Source of the DNA: Streptomyces sp. NBC_01262 | Lineage (GTDB): Bacteria; Actinomycetota; Actinomycetes; Streptomycetales; Streptomycetaceae | Length of the DNA: 64,000 bases | Direction of reading: 5' to 3' | NCBI RefSeq assembly: GCF_036226365.1 | Contig: NZ_CP108462.1 | Location: forward strand, 5,347,501 to 5,411,500 | Shown here: positions 10,469-18,460 of the stretch, piece after piece | Numbering within the stretch: the stretch's first letter is position 1 | Layout of the letters: every line of letters starts with the position of its first letter | Made by a program: the position numbers and the translations under genes | Notes under the pieces: generated by a model | Told to the model about the DNA's origin: nothing | Seen by the model: the letters and a program-made list of their open reading frames with translations, nothing else | Database searches by the model: none

Positions 10469-11288
10469 ACGTGAACCCTCCATAGCCCTCGACCGCGTTC
10501 GCGATCTCGTCCGCGCCCGCCGCCAGGTCGTCGCTGCTGACCGGGGCCGGGCCCTGCTTCTGGCTGGACGACTCGATCTTCCAGTCGCCGCCCACCCACT
10601 TGAGCTTCTCGGTGACGGTGTACCAGCTCTGGCTGACAGGCTTGGTCGAGCCCTCGCCGGCCAGCCCGGACAGGCCGGTGCACCACACCTCGACGGTCGC
10701 GGTGGCGCCGCTGTGCGCGGTGGTCTTCGTGCCGACGGGGATGGTGCGGGAGACGTAGGTGAAGCCGCTGGGGGTGGTGCCGTCCTCGTTGAGGCCGAGG
10801 CTGGTGAACAGGGCCGAGGAGTAGGCCTTGTCGAGCTTGGCCTGGAGGCCGGTGACGACCGCGGGGTCGTGGATCGCGGCGACGATGGCGTGCCGGCGGG
10901 CGGTGTCGAGCATGCCGTCGCCGCCCAGCGCGACCGCGTAGTTGGCCGCCGCGGACTGGGCGCCCTGCGAGGTCTGGGCGAAGCCGGTGGCGATGCCCTC
11001 GGCGGAGCCGGACACCGGCTTCTCGCCGGTCGCGGAGGTCGGCTGGGACTGGGCGGTGCCCTTGCCGCCGCCGCTGCCGCTGCCACTGCCGGAGGAGGAA
11101 CTGTCCGAGTCGCCGCCGCGGTTGGCGAAGGCGATCGCGGCGATGAGCAGCACGATGACGCCGACGACCGAGACGAGGCTGCGGCCGGAGCGGGGGGCGG
11201 CCCGGCGCCCGGCGGTGCCGCCGGGGCCGGCCTGGCCCTCCGGGAGCCGGGTGCGGGTGGTCGGCGGGCCGTCCTGGCCGAGGCTCAT
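10458..11288 (-). CDS. VirB8-like assembly protein, membrane anchored
   Basis: 276 residues: a basic cytosolic head, a single membrane helix (SLVSVVGVIVLLIAAIAFA, about 37-55), a Ser/Gly-rich linker, and a soluble extracytoplasmic domain of about 200 residues that includes WYTVTEKLKWVGGDWKI. Size, topology and position beside VirB6- and VirB4-like genes fit a VirB8/TcpC-type (NTF2-fold) assembly factor. The sequence itself has no diagnostic motif, so the family call rests on layout. Translationally coupled to the TrbL-like gene. Confidence 0.68.
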   Translation of the reverse strand: MSLGQDGPPTTRTRLPEGQAGPGGTAGRRAAPRSGRSLVSVVGVIVLLIAAIAFANRGGDSDSSSSGSGSGSGGGKGTAQSQPTSATGEKPVSGSAEGIATGFAQTSQGAQSAAANYAVALGGDGMLDTARRHAIVAAIHDPAVVTGLQAKLDKAYSSALFTSLGLNEDGTTPSGFTYVSRTIPVGTKTTAHSGATATVEVWCTGLSGLAGEGSTKPVSQSWYTVTEKLKWVGGDWKIESSSQKQGPAPVSSDDLAAGADEIANAVEGYGGFTYAR

Positions 11289-11393
11289 GGGGCGCCCGCC
11301 CCCTCACGCGAGAAGGGCAGGGCGGAACCGTTGCGGGGTCCGGCATCGCTGCTCGGGTGAGTGGGCATCAGCACGCAGCCTCGGGTCGGTACA

Positions 11394-11413
11394 TGGGGCC
11401 GGGACGGGCCCCA
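11394..11413 (-). other. stem-loop in the 197-bp gap between VirB2-like and VirB8-like genes
   Basis: TGGGGCC and GGCCCCA form a 7-bp stem with a 6-nt loop. No U-tract follows on the minus strand. It may be a weak terminator or processing site letting the pilin-like gene be expressed in excess. Apart from this the 197-bp gap holds nothing that I can name. Confidence 0.35.
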
Positions 11414-11485
11414 GGGGACATAAGTAGGGGATACGGATGGATGGGACGGATACGGAGGGAATCGTTGTCGGGAGCGGGATCGTTG

Positions 11486-11794
11486 CTAGACCGCCATCCC
11501 GTAGACGATCGTGAACAGCGTGCCGAGAGAGCCGATGATGAACACGCCGGTCAGTCCGGCGATGATCAACCCCTTGCCCTGCTCGGCGCTGAACGTGTCG
11601 CGGAGCGCCGTCGCGCCGATCCGCTGCTTCGCCGCGCCCCAGATCGCGATGGCCAGGCACAGCAGGATCGCCACTGCCATGACCACCTCGATCATCACGC
11701 GCGCTTCGTTCCCGAGGGAGCCGAAAGGCCCCCAGTCCGGGGCGATTCCACCGATGATGGTGTTGATATCGCCCTTCTCGGCTGCCAGGAACAT
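11486..11794 (-). CDS. VirB2/TrbC-like small integral membrane protein
   Basis: 102 residues with two long hydrophobic helices (about 33-54, VMIEVVMAVAILLCLAIAIW, and about 76-100, LIIAGLTGVFIIGSLGTLF) separated by a short polar loop with KQRIG and the charged TFSAEQGKG. Two helices with a charged loop is the build of VirB2/TrbC pilin subunits. No cleavable signal is obvious. First gene of the T4SS-like operon and divergent from the cell-wall hydrolase. Confidence 0.7.
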   Translation of the reverse strand: MFLAAEKGDINTIIGGIAPDWGPFGSLGNEARVMIEVVMAVAILLCLAIAIWGAAKQRIGATALRDTFSAEQGKGLIIAGLTGVFIIGSLGTLFTIVYGMAV

Positions 11795-12040
11795 GAGAAC
11801 TCACCACCACGCTAGATCAGTTGGTCTCCTCGCCGGGGCGCAAGGAGCCAGGGTCTATCTTGACGGAGGATGCCGCTGTCGTATGTCGACTCAGCGACTT
11901 TCTCAGCCGATTCCCCTGTGTGATCCCGGCCGCAGCCGTCAGACTGGTCGGATTGGCTGACGGACCGGTGTTCGATTGGGACATAGATGACTACTCTGTG
12001 TATCACGCGAGTGAGCGCAGGGCAACGATTGGGAGCGGCG

Positions 12041-12160
12041 ATGAGCGGTGATGCTTCTTCAGGTCCGGCTCACCGTCACCACGCGTGTCCGGAAGCGCGG
12101 AAGGAAGCGCGGAAGGCCGCGCGGCACGGGGCACGTACGAGAGGACGGATCGCGGGATGA
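12041..12160 (+). CDS. 39-residue leader ORF coupled to the cell-wall hydrolase
   Basis: ATG at 12041 is preceded by GGGAG at a 5-nt spacing, better than the site before the following gene. The product is 39 residues, rich in His, Arg, Ala and Lys (for example ARKEARKAARHGARTRG), and its TGA overlaps the ATG of the hydrolase (ATGA). It could be a translational coupler, or its sequence could be the original N terminus of the hydrolase displaced by a frameshift. I do not recognise it. The 246 bp before it, back to the VirB2-like start, hold the divergent promoters; no clear boxes were identified. Confidence 0.5.
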   Translation: MSGDASSGPAHRHHACPEARKEARKAARHGARTRGRIAG

Positions 12161-13170
12161 AGGCGGCGGCGACGGCGCGCAAGGTCTGGCTCATGGCCGG
12201 CATCGCCGGCGGGCTCTGCTTCTCCTTCCTCGCGCTGCTCCTGGTCGGTACGTACTCGGCTGCCGCCAGCCTCGCCGGCAACGGCACCGTGACCCTGGCC
12301 AAGGGCGCCGTCCCGGCCGCGTACACCAGCCTCGTGCAGCGGTGGGGCAACCTCTGCGACGCCATCAACCCGGCGCTGCTGGCCGCTCAGCTCTACCAGG
12401 AGAGCGGCTGGAAGGCGGACGCGCAGAGCGGGGCCAACGCGCAGGGCATAGCGCAGTTCATCCCCGGGACCTGGGCCACGCACGGCATCGACGGCAACGG
12501 TGACGGGGACCGCGACGTGTGGGACCCGGCGGACGCGATCCCGTCGGCGGCGACGTACGACTGCGAGCTGGCCGGCTATGTGAAGGACGTGCCCGGCAAT
12601 CCCACCGAGAACATGCTGGCGGCGTACAACGCGGGCGCGTACCGGGTGATCCAGGCGGGCGGGGTCCCGGCGATCCGCGAGACGCAGAACTACGTGAAGT
12701 CCATCCTGACCCTGGCGAAGAGCTTCGCCGCCCCGGTCGGCACCGTCGCGTCCTCGCAGCAGGCGGCCGGCGCGATCTACTACGCGCAGGGCAAGCTCGG
12801 CACGCCCTACCTGTGGGGCGGCACCGGTACGGACGCGCAGGGCGGGCGGTTCGACTGCTCCGGCATGACGCAGGCGGCGTACCACTCGGTGGGTATCGAG
12901 CTGCCGCGGGTGGCGGCGGACCAGTGGAACGCGGGGCAGCACCCGGCCCGGAGCGAGCTGATCCCGGGGGACCTGGTGTTCTTCGCGTACGACCTGAACG
13001 ATCCCAGGACCATTCACCATGTGGGCCTGTACGTCGGCGGCGGCTATATGATCAACGCACCGCACACCGGTGCTGTGATCCGCTTCGACAAGATCGACAC
13101 GGCGGACTACATCGGCGCGACCCGGGTGACGCAGGACGGCGCGGCCGCTCTGCCCACCACGGGGGCGTGA
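12157..13170 (+). CDS. bifunctional lytic transglycosylase / NlpC-P60 peptidase
   Basis: 337 residues from the ATG at 12157 (an in-frame GTG at 12085 is possible). One N-terminal membrane helix (about 10-38), then an SLT-like domain with the catalytic Glu at 82 in QLYQESGW and the GIAQFIPGTWATHG motif, then an NlpC/P60 domain with Cys234 (FDCSGM) and His287/288 (IHHVGLYVG). It should cut both glycan strands and stem peptides of peptidoglycan on the outside of the membrane. Such hydrolases (VirB1 role) open the wall for type IV secretion machines, which agrees with its divergent position next to the T4SS-like operon. Confidence 0.9.
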   Translation: MKAAATARKVWLMAGIAGGLCFSFLALLLVGTYSAAASLAGNGTVTLAKGAVPAAYTSLVQRWGNLCDAINPALLAAQLYQESGWKADAQSGANAQGIAQFIPGTWATHGIDGNGDGDRDVWDPADAIPSAATYDCELAGYVKDVPGNPTENMLAAYNAGAYRVIQAGGVPAIRETQNYVKSILTLAKSFAAPVGTVASSQQAAGAIYYAQGKLGTPYLWGGTGTDAQGGRFDCSGMTQAAYHSVGIELPRVAADQWNAGQHPARSELIPGDLVFFAYDLNDPRTIHHVGLYVGGGYMINAPHTGAVIRFDKIDTADYIGATRVTQDGAAALPTTGA

Positions 13171-13353
13171 ACGGCGCACGAAACAGCGCGCGAGAGGGCT
13201 TCTGATTTCCCTTCGGTAACTTCTCGGTGATCATCTGGTAGAGACCGGAACGCTACGTACCGTGCACGCCGTTGTACGGGTCAGAATGGCCTCACGCGTA
13301 TGACCATGCGGACTGCGACGGGGGTTGCCGCGCGACAGTGAGGGGCATCACCG

Positions 13354-14037
13354 ATGGCAGAGCTCGCGCCTGACGGCTCGAATCCTGATGTCAGCCTGCT
13401 CCGCGACATCAACGGCCTCGCCAAGGACGCCCCCCGCTGGCTCGACCGGATCATGGAGTTCGTCGGCGAGTACGGGCTGGTCGTGCTGATGGTCCTGCTC
13501 CTCGGCTGGTGCTGGTGGCGGGTCGCCCGGCGTTCCCCGGAGGCCCCGGCGGCCGTTGCCGGCGTCCTGTGGTCCGGGCTCGCGGCCGGGATCGCCGTGC
13601 TGCTGAACATTCCGCTGCGGGGCTTCGTGGAGCGTCCGAGGCCCTTCGTCGACCATGACGGGCTCGATGTCCTGATCAAGGGCAAGACGGACTTCTCGTT
13701 CGTCAGCGACCACGCGACCCTGACGATGGCGGTCGCCGTGGGGCTGTTTCTGGTCAGCCGGCGTGTGGGCGCTGTGGCCCTGGTGGTCGCTGTGGCGGAG
13801 GGTTTCTGCCGCGTATACATGGGCGTGCACTACCCGACGGACGTGGTGGGCGGATTCGCGCTCGGCACGGCCGTGGCCCTGCTGCTGGCCCCGCTGGCGA
13901 TGGCCCTCCTCACGCCGCTCGTGACGGCCGTCGGCGGCTCCGGTGCGGGCTGGCTCGTACGGGCCCCCGTGAGGCGCCGGACGAGCGGTGAACCCTTCCC
14001 GGAGCCGGTGGCCTACGACAAGGACCTCGCCGCGTAG
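13354..14037 (+). CDS. PAP2-family membrane phosphatase
   Basis: 227 residues with about five membrane helices. The three PAP2 motifs are present: RGFVERPRP (K/R-x6-RP), SFVSDHAT (PSGH-type, here VSDH), and RVYMGVHYPTDVVGG (SR-x5-H-x3-D type). The expected role is dephosphorylation of a lipid pyrophosphate such as undecaprenyl pyrophosphate at the outer face of the membrane. Start: the ATG at 13354 lies in GGGGCATCACCGATGG, with GGGG 9 nt upstream. The preceding 183 bp hold only its promoter region. Confidence 0.87.
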   Translation: MAELAPDGSNPDVSLLRDINGLAKDAPRWLDRIMEFVGEYGLVVLMVLLLGWCWWRVARRSPEAPAAVAGVLWSGLAAGIAVLLNIPLRGFVERPRPFVDHDGLDVLIKGKTDFSFVSDHATLTMAVAVGLFLVSRRVGAVALVVAVAEGFCRVYMGVHYPTDVVGGFALGTAVALLLAPLAMALLTPLVTAVGGSGAGWLVRAPVRRRTSGEPFPEPVAYDKDLAA

Positions 14038-14306
14038 TCGCCGCTTGGCTGCCGCGTGGTTCAGGCGCCGGACGGGCTGTGCTCGACCGCGTCGCGCCGG
14101 GCCCGGTCGCGGGCCCGGCGGGCGGGGCCTCGCCAGCCGCAGGTGCAGGTGGCGTGGGTGAAGGGGCCCTTTTCGACGGTCGTCGTGCGGTGGGCCGTGG
14201 GGGGCTGGTCGAGCACAGGGCCAACGGTACCGGCGGCCGCAGCGTGACGGAGGCCGGGGAGCGTCGTTATGCCGAACGAGGCTCAAGGGGCAGGGGGTTG
14301 GCGCAG

Positions 14307-15110
14307 ATGGGGCAGCGGGCAGGCGCGGCCGCAGCCGCCACGGCGCTGGTGTTCGGTCTGGCGGGATGCTCGGGGAGCGGGCAGGCGGCGGAGCCGGACG
14401 GGGCGGAGACGATGCGGCGGGCGTCGGATGTCCTGGTGCGTTACGGCAGCTCACAGGTCGTGACGTCGATGGAGATGGCCAGCGGCGGGACGAAGGTCTC
14501 GATCACCGGGACCGGGGGCTATGACTTCGCGCGGCGCCGGGGCAGCGTGGAGGTGACGCTGCCGGCGGACGCGGCCGGGGAGCCGGAGCACCAGCCGATC
14601 ACGGAGCTGCTGACGCCCGCGGCGCTGTACATGAAGAACCGCGGCGAGGGGGTGCCCGCCGACAAGTGGGTGCGGCTGGACACGGCCCGCCTGGCCGACG
14701 GGAATCTGGTGACGGGCGGGGTCACGGACCCGCTGGCGGCGGCCGAGCTGCTGCGGGGGGCGCGCGGGGTGACGTATGCCGGGGAGGAGACGATCGCCGG
14801 CGTCAGGGTGCGGCACTACCGGGGGGTGACGGACATCGTGCGGGCGGCGGAGGCCGCGTCGGCGGCCTCGCGGGGGTCGCTGGGGGCGGCGGCGAAAGGG
14901 TTCTCCGTGACGCGGGTGCCGTTCGAGGCGTATGTGGACGAGCAGGGGCGGCTCCGCCGGCTGCGGCAGTGCTTCACCTTCACCGACAACGCCGAGGTGG
15001 TGTCGGTCGTCTCCTTCCACGGCTTCGGGTCACCGGTGAGCGTCGTGCTGCCGGAGGCCGGCGACATCTACCGCGGAAAGATCGTTTCTGCGCCCACCCC
15101 GCAGGCGTAG
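14307..15110 (+). CDS. lipoprotein (LppX/LolA-like, function unknown)
   Basis: 267 residues. The signal peptide ends in a lipobox, GLAGC, with the acylated Cys at residue 21. The mature part is polar beta-rich sequence with segments such as TKVSITGTGGYDFARRRGSVEV and ITELLTPAALYMKN that resemble actinobacterial LppX/LprG-type lipid-binding lipoproteins; the match is by general pattern only. The ATG at 14307 has GGGGG 9 nt upstream; longer versions from upstream GTG/ATG codons lose the signal peptide position. Upstream 14038-14306 has no convincing gene and shares only the tail GCGCCGGACGGGCTG with the dispersed repeat. Confidence 0.75.
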   Translation: MGQRAGAAAAATALVFGLAGCSGSGQAAEPDGAETMRRASDVLVRYGSSQVVTSMEMASGGTKVSITGTGGYDFARRRGSVEVTLPADAAGEPEHQPITELLTPAALYMKNRGEGVPADKWVRLDTARLADGNLVTGGVTDPLAAAELLRGARGVTYAGEETIAGVRVRHYRGVTDIVRAAEAASAASRGSLGAAAKGFSVTRVPFEAYVDEQGRLRRLRQCFTFTDNAEVVSVVSFHGFGSPVSVVLPEAGDIYRGKIVSAPTPQA

Positions 15111-15192
15111 ACCACCCGGAAATGGCCCGTCCGTGTCATGCACGGTTTGTGCCGCGCTGCCTACTCTGGGCTCGGAGGAGGAGGTGGTGCGC

Positions 15193-15390
15193 GTGGCGTT
15201 GCTGGAGCAGGAACGGGACCTGGACCGGGATCAGGACCACGTGGCCCTCGCGGAGATCGAGTTGTGCGGCGAGCTGATGATCGCGGCCTCCGCCGCGGTC
15301 GAGGAGCGGCTGAGCGCCGCCCGCATCGACGAGGTGCTCAAGGTGGAGCGTCCGGCCCAGCACCGGCCGGAGCGCGTGTCAGGTTCGTAG
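15193..15390 (+). CDS. small hypothetical protein
   Basis: About 65 residues, highly charged and helical (VALLEQERDLDRDQDHVALA, later AAVEERLSAARIDEVLKVER). Three GTG codons (15184, 15187, 15193) are possible starts; the last has GGAGG at the best spacing. It has no membrane helix or signal peptide. It runs convergently into csoR, overlapping by 12 bp. Function unknown. Confidence 0.55.
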   Translation: MALLEQERDLDRDQDHVALAEIELCGELMIAASAAVEERLSAARIDEVLKVERPAQHRPERVSGS

Positions 15391-15693
15391 CAGCCGGGCT
15401 ATCGCGGCTGTGGCCTCGGCCACCTTGTCGTCCGCGTCCGGGCCGCCCTGGCTGGCCGCGTCGGCGACGCAGTGCCGCAGGTGTTCCTCCAGAAGCTGGA
15501 GAGCGAAGGACTGCAGGGCCTTTGTACCGGCGGAGACCTGGGTAAGGATGTCGATGCAGTAGACGTCCTCCTCGACCATGCGCTGGAGGCCCCGGATCTG
15601 CCCCTCGATGCGGCGCAGCCGCTTCAGGTGCTGGTCCTTCTGTTTGCTGTAACCGTGCGGTCCATGGTTGGTGCCATGGCTGGTGACCGTCAT
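15379..15693 (-). CDS. csoR: copper-sensing repressor CsoR
   Basis: 104-residue all-helical repressor of the CsoR/RcnR family. The Cu(I)-binding triad is intact: Cys46 (DVYCID), His71 and Cys75 (HLRHC). The N-terminal RRIEGQIRGLQRMV helix is the family signature. It represses copper efflux genes until Cu(I) binds and releases it from DNA. The ATG at 15693 is chosen because AGGAAGG lies 9 nt upstream and because the longer ORF runs into the operator. A CsoR-type operator sits directly upstream, so it is probably autoregulated. Position beside the pit genes matches the Streptomyces csoR locus. Confidence 0.92.
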   Translation of the reverse strand: MTVTSHGTNHGPHGYSKQKDQHLKRLRRIEGQIRGLQRMVEEDVYCIDILTQVSAGTKALQSFALQLLEEHLRHCVADAASQGGPDADDKVAEATAAIARLLRT

Positions 15694-15716
15694 GGTGCCC
15701 GCCCTTCCTGCCCCGG

Positions 15717-15735
15717 TATACCCCTGCCGGGTATA
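15717..15735. promoter_or_regulatory. CsoR operator
   Basis: TATACCC-N5-GGGTATA, a perfect 7-bp inverted repeat 24 bp upstream of the csoR start. It matches the known Streptomyces CsoR site pattern (ATACCC...GGGTAT). Supports autorepression relieved by Cu(I). Confidence 0.8.
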
Positions 15736-15829
15736 TCGTACCGAATTCGTCCCATTGTGCGAGGTGGCCCCGGTAGGGAAGCCGTCGGGCGATGAGCGAC
15801 ACTGTGGACGCCGGTTAGATATGGCCGGA

Positions 15830-15846
15830 TGATGCACTTAGCATCA
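15830..15846. promoter_or_regulatory. inverted repeat upstream of the Pit operon
   Basis: TGATGC-ACTTA-GCATCA is a perfect 6-bp dyad with a 5-nt spacer, centred 53 bp before the start of the Pit accessory gene. Its size fits a dimeric repressor site. It does not look like a PHO box. The regulator is unknown. Confidence 0.5.
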
Positions 15847-15890
15847 ATTGCGACCGACACCCGTATGTAGCCAGTAGCCGAGGACCTCAC

Positions 15891-16511
15891 GTGCGCTTTC
15901 GTCTGACCCCCAGGGAGACGAGCTTCTATGACATGTTCGCCGCGTCGGCGGACAACATCGTCACAGGGTCGAAGCTCCTCATGGAACTGCTCGGAGCCGA
16001 CTCTGCCACGCGGACCGAGATCGCGGAGCGGATGCGGGCGGCGGAGCACGCGGGGGACGATGCGACACATGCGATCTTCCACCAGCTGAACTCCTCCTTC
16101 ATCACGCCGTTCGACCGCGAGGACATCTACTCCCTCGCCTCCAACCTCGACGACATCATGGACTTCATGGAGGAGGCCGTCGACCTGGTGGTGCTGTACC
16201 AGGTCGAGGAGCTGCCCAAGGGCGTCGAGCAGCAGATCGAGGTGCTGGCGCGGGCGGCCGAGCTGACCGCCGAGGCGATGCCCAATCTGCGCACGATGAC
16301 CGACCTCACCGAGTACTGGATCGAGGTCAACCGGCTGGAGAACCAGGCGGACCAGATCCACCGCAAGCTGCTCGCGCACCTGTTCAACGGCAAGTACGAC
16401 GCCATGGAAGTGCTCAAGCTGAAGCAGATCGTGGATGTGCTGGAAGAGGCCGCCGACGCCTTCGAGAAGGTCGCCAACACGGTGGAGACCATCGCGGTCA
16501 AGGAGTCCTGA
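15891..16511 (+). CDS. DUF47 / PhoU-like Pit accessory protein
   Basis: 206 residues, entirely helical, with charged motifs typical of DUF47/PhoU-like proteins (FYDMFAASADNIVTG, EHAGDDATHAIFHQL, DREDIYSLASNLDDIMDF). These proteins partner with low-affinity phosphate permeases and probably gate them. The GTG start has GAGGA 7 nt upstream. It is followed after 5 bp by the permease gene, so the two form an operon. Confidence 0.9.
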   Translation: MRFRLTPRETSFYDMFAASADNIVTGSKLLMELLGADSATRTEIAERMRAAEHAGDDATHAIFHQLNSSFITPFDREDIYSLASNLDDIMDFMEEAVDLVVLYQVEELPKGVEQQIEVLARAAELTAEAMPNLRTMTDLTEYWIEVNRLENQADQIHRKLLAHLFNGKYDAMEVLKLKQIVDVLEEAADAFEKVANTVETIAVKES

Positions 16512-16516
16512 CCCAG

Positions 16517-17512
16517 GTGGACACCTTCGCACTCGTCGTCGTCATCGGCGTCGCGCTCTTCTTCACGTACACCAACGGTTTCCACGACTCGGCGAACGCG
16601 ATCGCGACCTCGGTGTCCACCCGCGCGCTGACCCCGCGCGCCGCGCTCGCCATGGCCGCCGTGATGAACCTGCTGGGCGCCTTCGCGGGCGGCGGGGTCG
16701 CGCACACCGTCAGCACGGGGATCATCGAGACTCCTGATGGCAAGCAGGGCATGATCATCCTGTTCGCCGCACTCATCGGGGCAATTGTCTGGAATCTGAC
16801 GACCTGGTACTTCGGTCTACCGTCGTCTTCCAGCCACGCGCTCTTCGGCGGCATGGTCGGCGCGGCACTGGCCGGCTCCAGCACGGTCTTCTGGCACGGG
16901 GTCCTGGACAAGATCGTGCTCCCGATGATCATCTCGCCGGTCGTCGGCCTGGTCGTCGGCTATCTGGTGATGGTCGCCGTGATGTGGATCTTCCGCCGTT
17001 CCAACCCGCACAAGTCCAGGCGCGGCTTCCGTATCGCCCAGACCGTCTCGGCGGCGGCGATGGCCCTCGGACACGGTCTGCAGGACGCGCAGAAGACGAT
17101 GGGCATCGTCGTCATGGCGCTCACCATCGGCGGCGTGCAGCAGGGCGACGGCATTCCGGTCTGGGTCAGGTTCGCGTGCGCGGCGATGCTGTCGCTGGGT
17201 ACGTACGCGGGCGGCTGGCGGATCATGCGGACGCTGGGGCGCAAGATCATCGAGCTCGACCCTCCGCAGGGCTTCGCGGCGGAGGCGACGGCGTCGTCGA
17301 TCCTCTATGTGACGTCGTACGTCTTCAAGGCGCCGATCTCCACCACGCATGTCATCACGTCGGCGATCATGGGCGTGGGTGCGACGAAGCGGGTGAACGC
17401 CGTGCGGTGGGGGGTCGCGAAGAACATCGTCATGGGCTGGTTCATCACGATGCCGGCGGCGGGGTGTGTTGCCGCGCTGGTCTACTGGGTCACGCACCTG
17501 CTCTTCGGCTGA
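16517..17512 (+). CDS. pitH2: low-affinity inorganic phosphate transporter (Pit)
   Basis: 331 residues with about ten membrane helices. Both inverted PHO-4/Pit signature repeats are present: TNGFHDSANAIATSVSTRAL near the N terminus and ALGHGLQDAQKTMGI in the second half. It imports phosphate (as metal-phosphate) with protons. GTG start 5 bp after the accessory gene. The symbol pitH2 is used because the gene lies between csoR and pstB as in S. coelicolor; this is inference from synteny. Confidence 0.9.
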   Translation: MDTFALVVVIGVALFFTYTNGFHDSANAIATSVSTRALTPRAALAMAAVMNLLGAFAGGGVAHTVSTGIIETPDGKQGMIILFAALIGAIVWNLTTWYFGLPSSSSHALFGGMVGAALAGSSTVFWHGVLDKIVLPMIISPVVGLVVGYLVMVAVMWIFRRSNPHKSRRGFRIAQTVSAAAMALGHGLQDAQKTMGIVVMALTIGGVQQGDGIPVWVRFACAAMLSLGTYAGGWRIMRTLGRKIIELDPPQGFAAEATASSILYVTSYVFKAPISTTHVITSAIMGVGATKRVNAVRWGVAKNIVMGWFITMPAAGCVAALVYWVTHLLFG

Positions 17513-17553
17513 GAGCGGGAACGGGAACGAGACCGGGACCGCGAAACGAATGT

Positions 17554-17585
17554 GGGCCCGCCCCCTTGCCGGGGGCGGGCCCTTT
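17554..17585 (+). terminator. terminator after pit, possibly bidirectional
   Basis: GGGCCCGCCCCC / GGGGGCGGGCCC form a perfect 12-bp stem with a 5-nt loop, followed by TTTCG. It separates the convergent pit and pst transcription units. Confidence 0.85.
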
Positions 17586-17635
17586 CGCCTTGCGGTGGCA
17601 CCGCCATGCAGCACCGCAGGACGTCTTGTACCGGC

Positions 17636-18412
17636 TTATCCGAAGCGGCCGGAGATGTAGTCCTCGGTGGCCTGGACTGAGGGGTTGGAGAATATCCGCT
17701 CGGTGTCGTCGATCTCGATGAGCTTGCCGGGCTCACCGACGGCGGCGAGGTTGAAGAAGGCGGTGCGGTCGGAGACGCGCGCTGCCTGCTGCATGTTGTG
17801 CGTCACGATGACGATCGTGAAGCGCTCCTTGAGCTCACCGATCAGGTCCTCGATGGCGAGGGTCGAGATCGGGTCGAGGGCCGAGCAGGGCTCGTCCATC
17901 AGGAGCACCTGCGGCTCGACCGCGATCGCGCGGGCGATGCACAGGCGCTGCTGCTGGCCGCCGGAGAGGCCGGAGCCGGGCTTGTTGAGGCGGTCCTTGA
18001 CCTCGTTCCAGAGGTTGGCGCCCTGGAGGGACTTCTCCACGATGGTGTCGAGGTCGCGCTTCTTCTTGACGCCGTTGAGCTTGAGGCCCGCCGCCACGTT
18101 GTCGTAGATCGACATCGTGGGGAAGGGGTTCGGGCGCTGGAAGACCATGCCGACGGTGCGGCGCACCGCGACCGGGTCGATGCCGGCGCCGTAGAGGTTC
18201 TCGTCGTCCAGGAGGACCTTGCCCTCGACGCGGCCGCCGGGGGTGACCTCGTGCATGCGGTTCAGCGTCCGCAGGAAGGTGGACTTGCCGCAGCCGGACG
18301 GGCCGATGAAGGCGGTGACGGTGCGGGGCTCGACGGTCATGGAGATGTCGTCGATCGCTTTGTGGGCGCTGTAGTAGGCGGAGAGTCCGCTTACGTCGAT
18401 TCGCTTGGCCAT
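17636..18412 (-). CDS. pstB: phosphate ABC transporter ATP-binding protein PstB
   Basis: 258 residues, full length for PstB. Walker A GPSGCGKS (37-44), Q-loop FQRPNPFP, ABC signature LSGGQQQR (149-156), Walker B LLMDEPCSALDP and the switch His in VTHN. It powers high-affinity phosphate import with PstA/PstC and the lipoprotein PstS. Last gene of the pstSCAB cluster, 48 bp after pstA. Confidence 0.96.
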   Translation of the reverse strand: MAKRIDVSGLSAYYSAHKAIDDISMTVEPRTVTAFIGPSGCGKSTFLRTLNRMHEVTPGGRVEGKVLLDDENLYGAGIDPVAVRRTVGMVFQRPNPFPTMSIYDNVAAGLKLNGVKKKRDLDTIVEKSLQGANLWNEVKDRLNKPGSGLSGGQQQRLCIARAIAVEPQVLLMDEPCSALDPISTLAIEDLIGELKERFTIVIVTHNMQQAARVSDRTAFFNLAAVGEPGKLIEIDDTERIFSNPSVQATEDYISGRFG

Positions 18413-18460
18413 GGTGTTGCTCTCAATCCCTGAGTAAATCTGTCGCTGTCGATGGCCGCG

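Noticed and set aside
4461..12160. Integrated conjugative element or plasmid remnant
   Set aside because: No integrase, excisionase, relaxase, replication protein, tRNA-overlapping repeat or change in base composition was seen; the genes look resident.
14038..14306. Possible small genes between the PAP2 and lipoprotein genes on either strand
   Set aside because: ORFs of 60-104 codons there are Arg/Pro/Ser-rich in both strands, lack ribosome sites and overlap each other; treated as intergenic.
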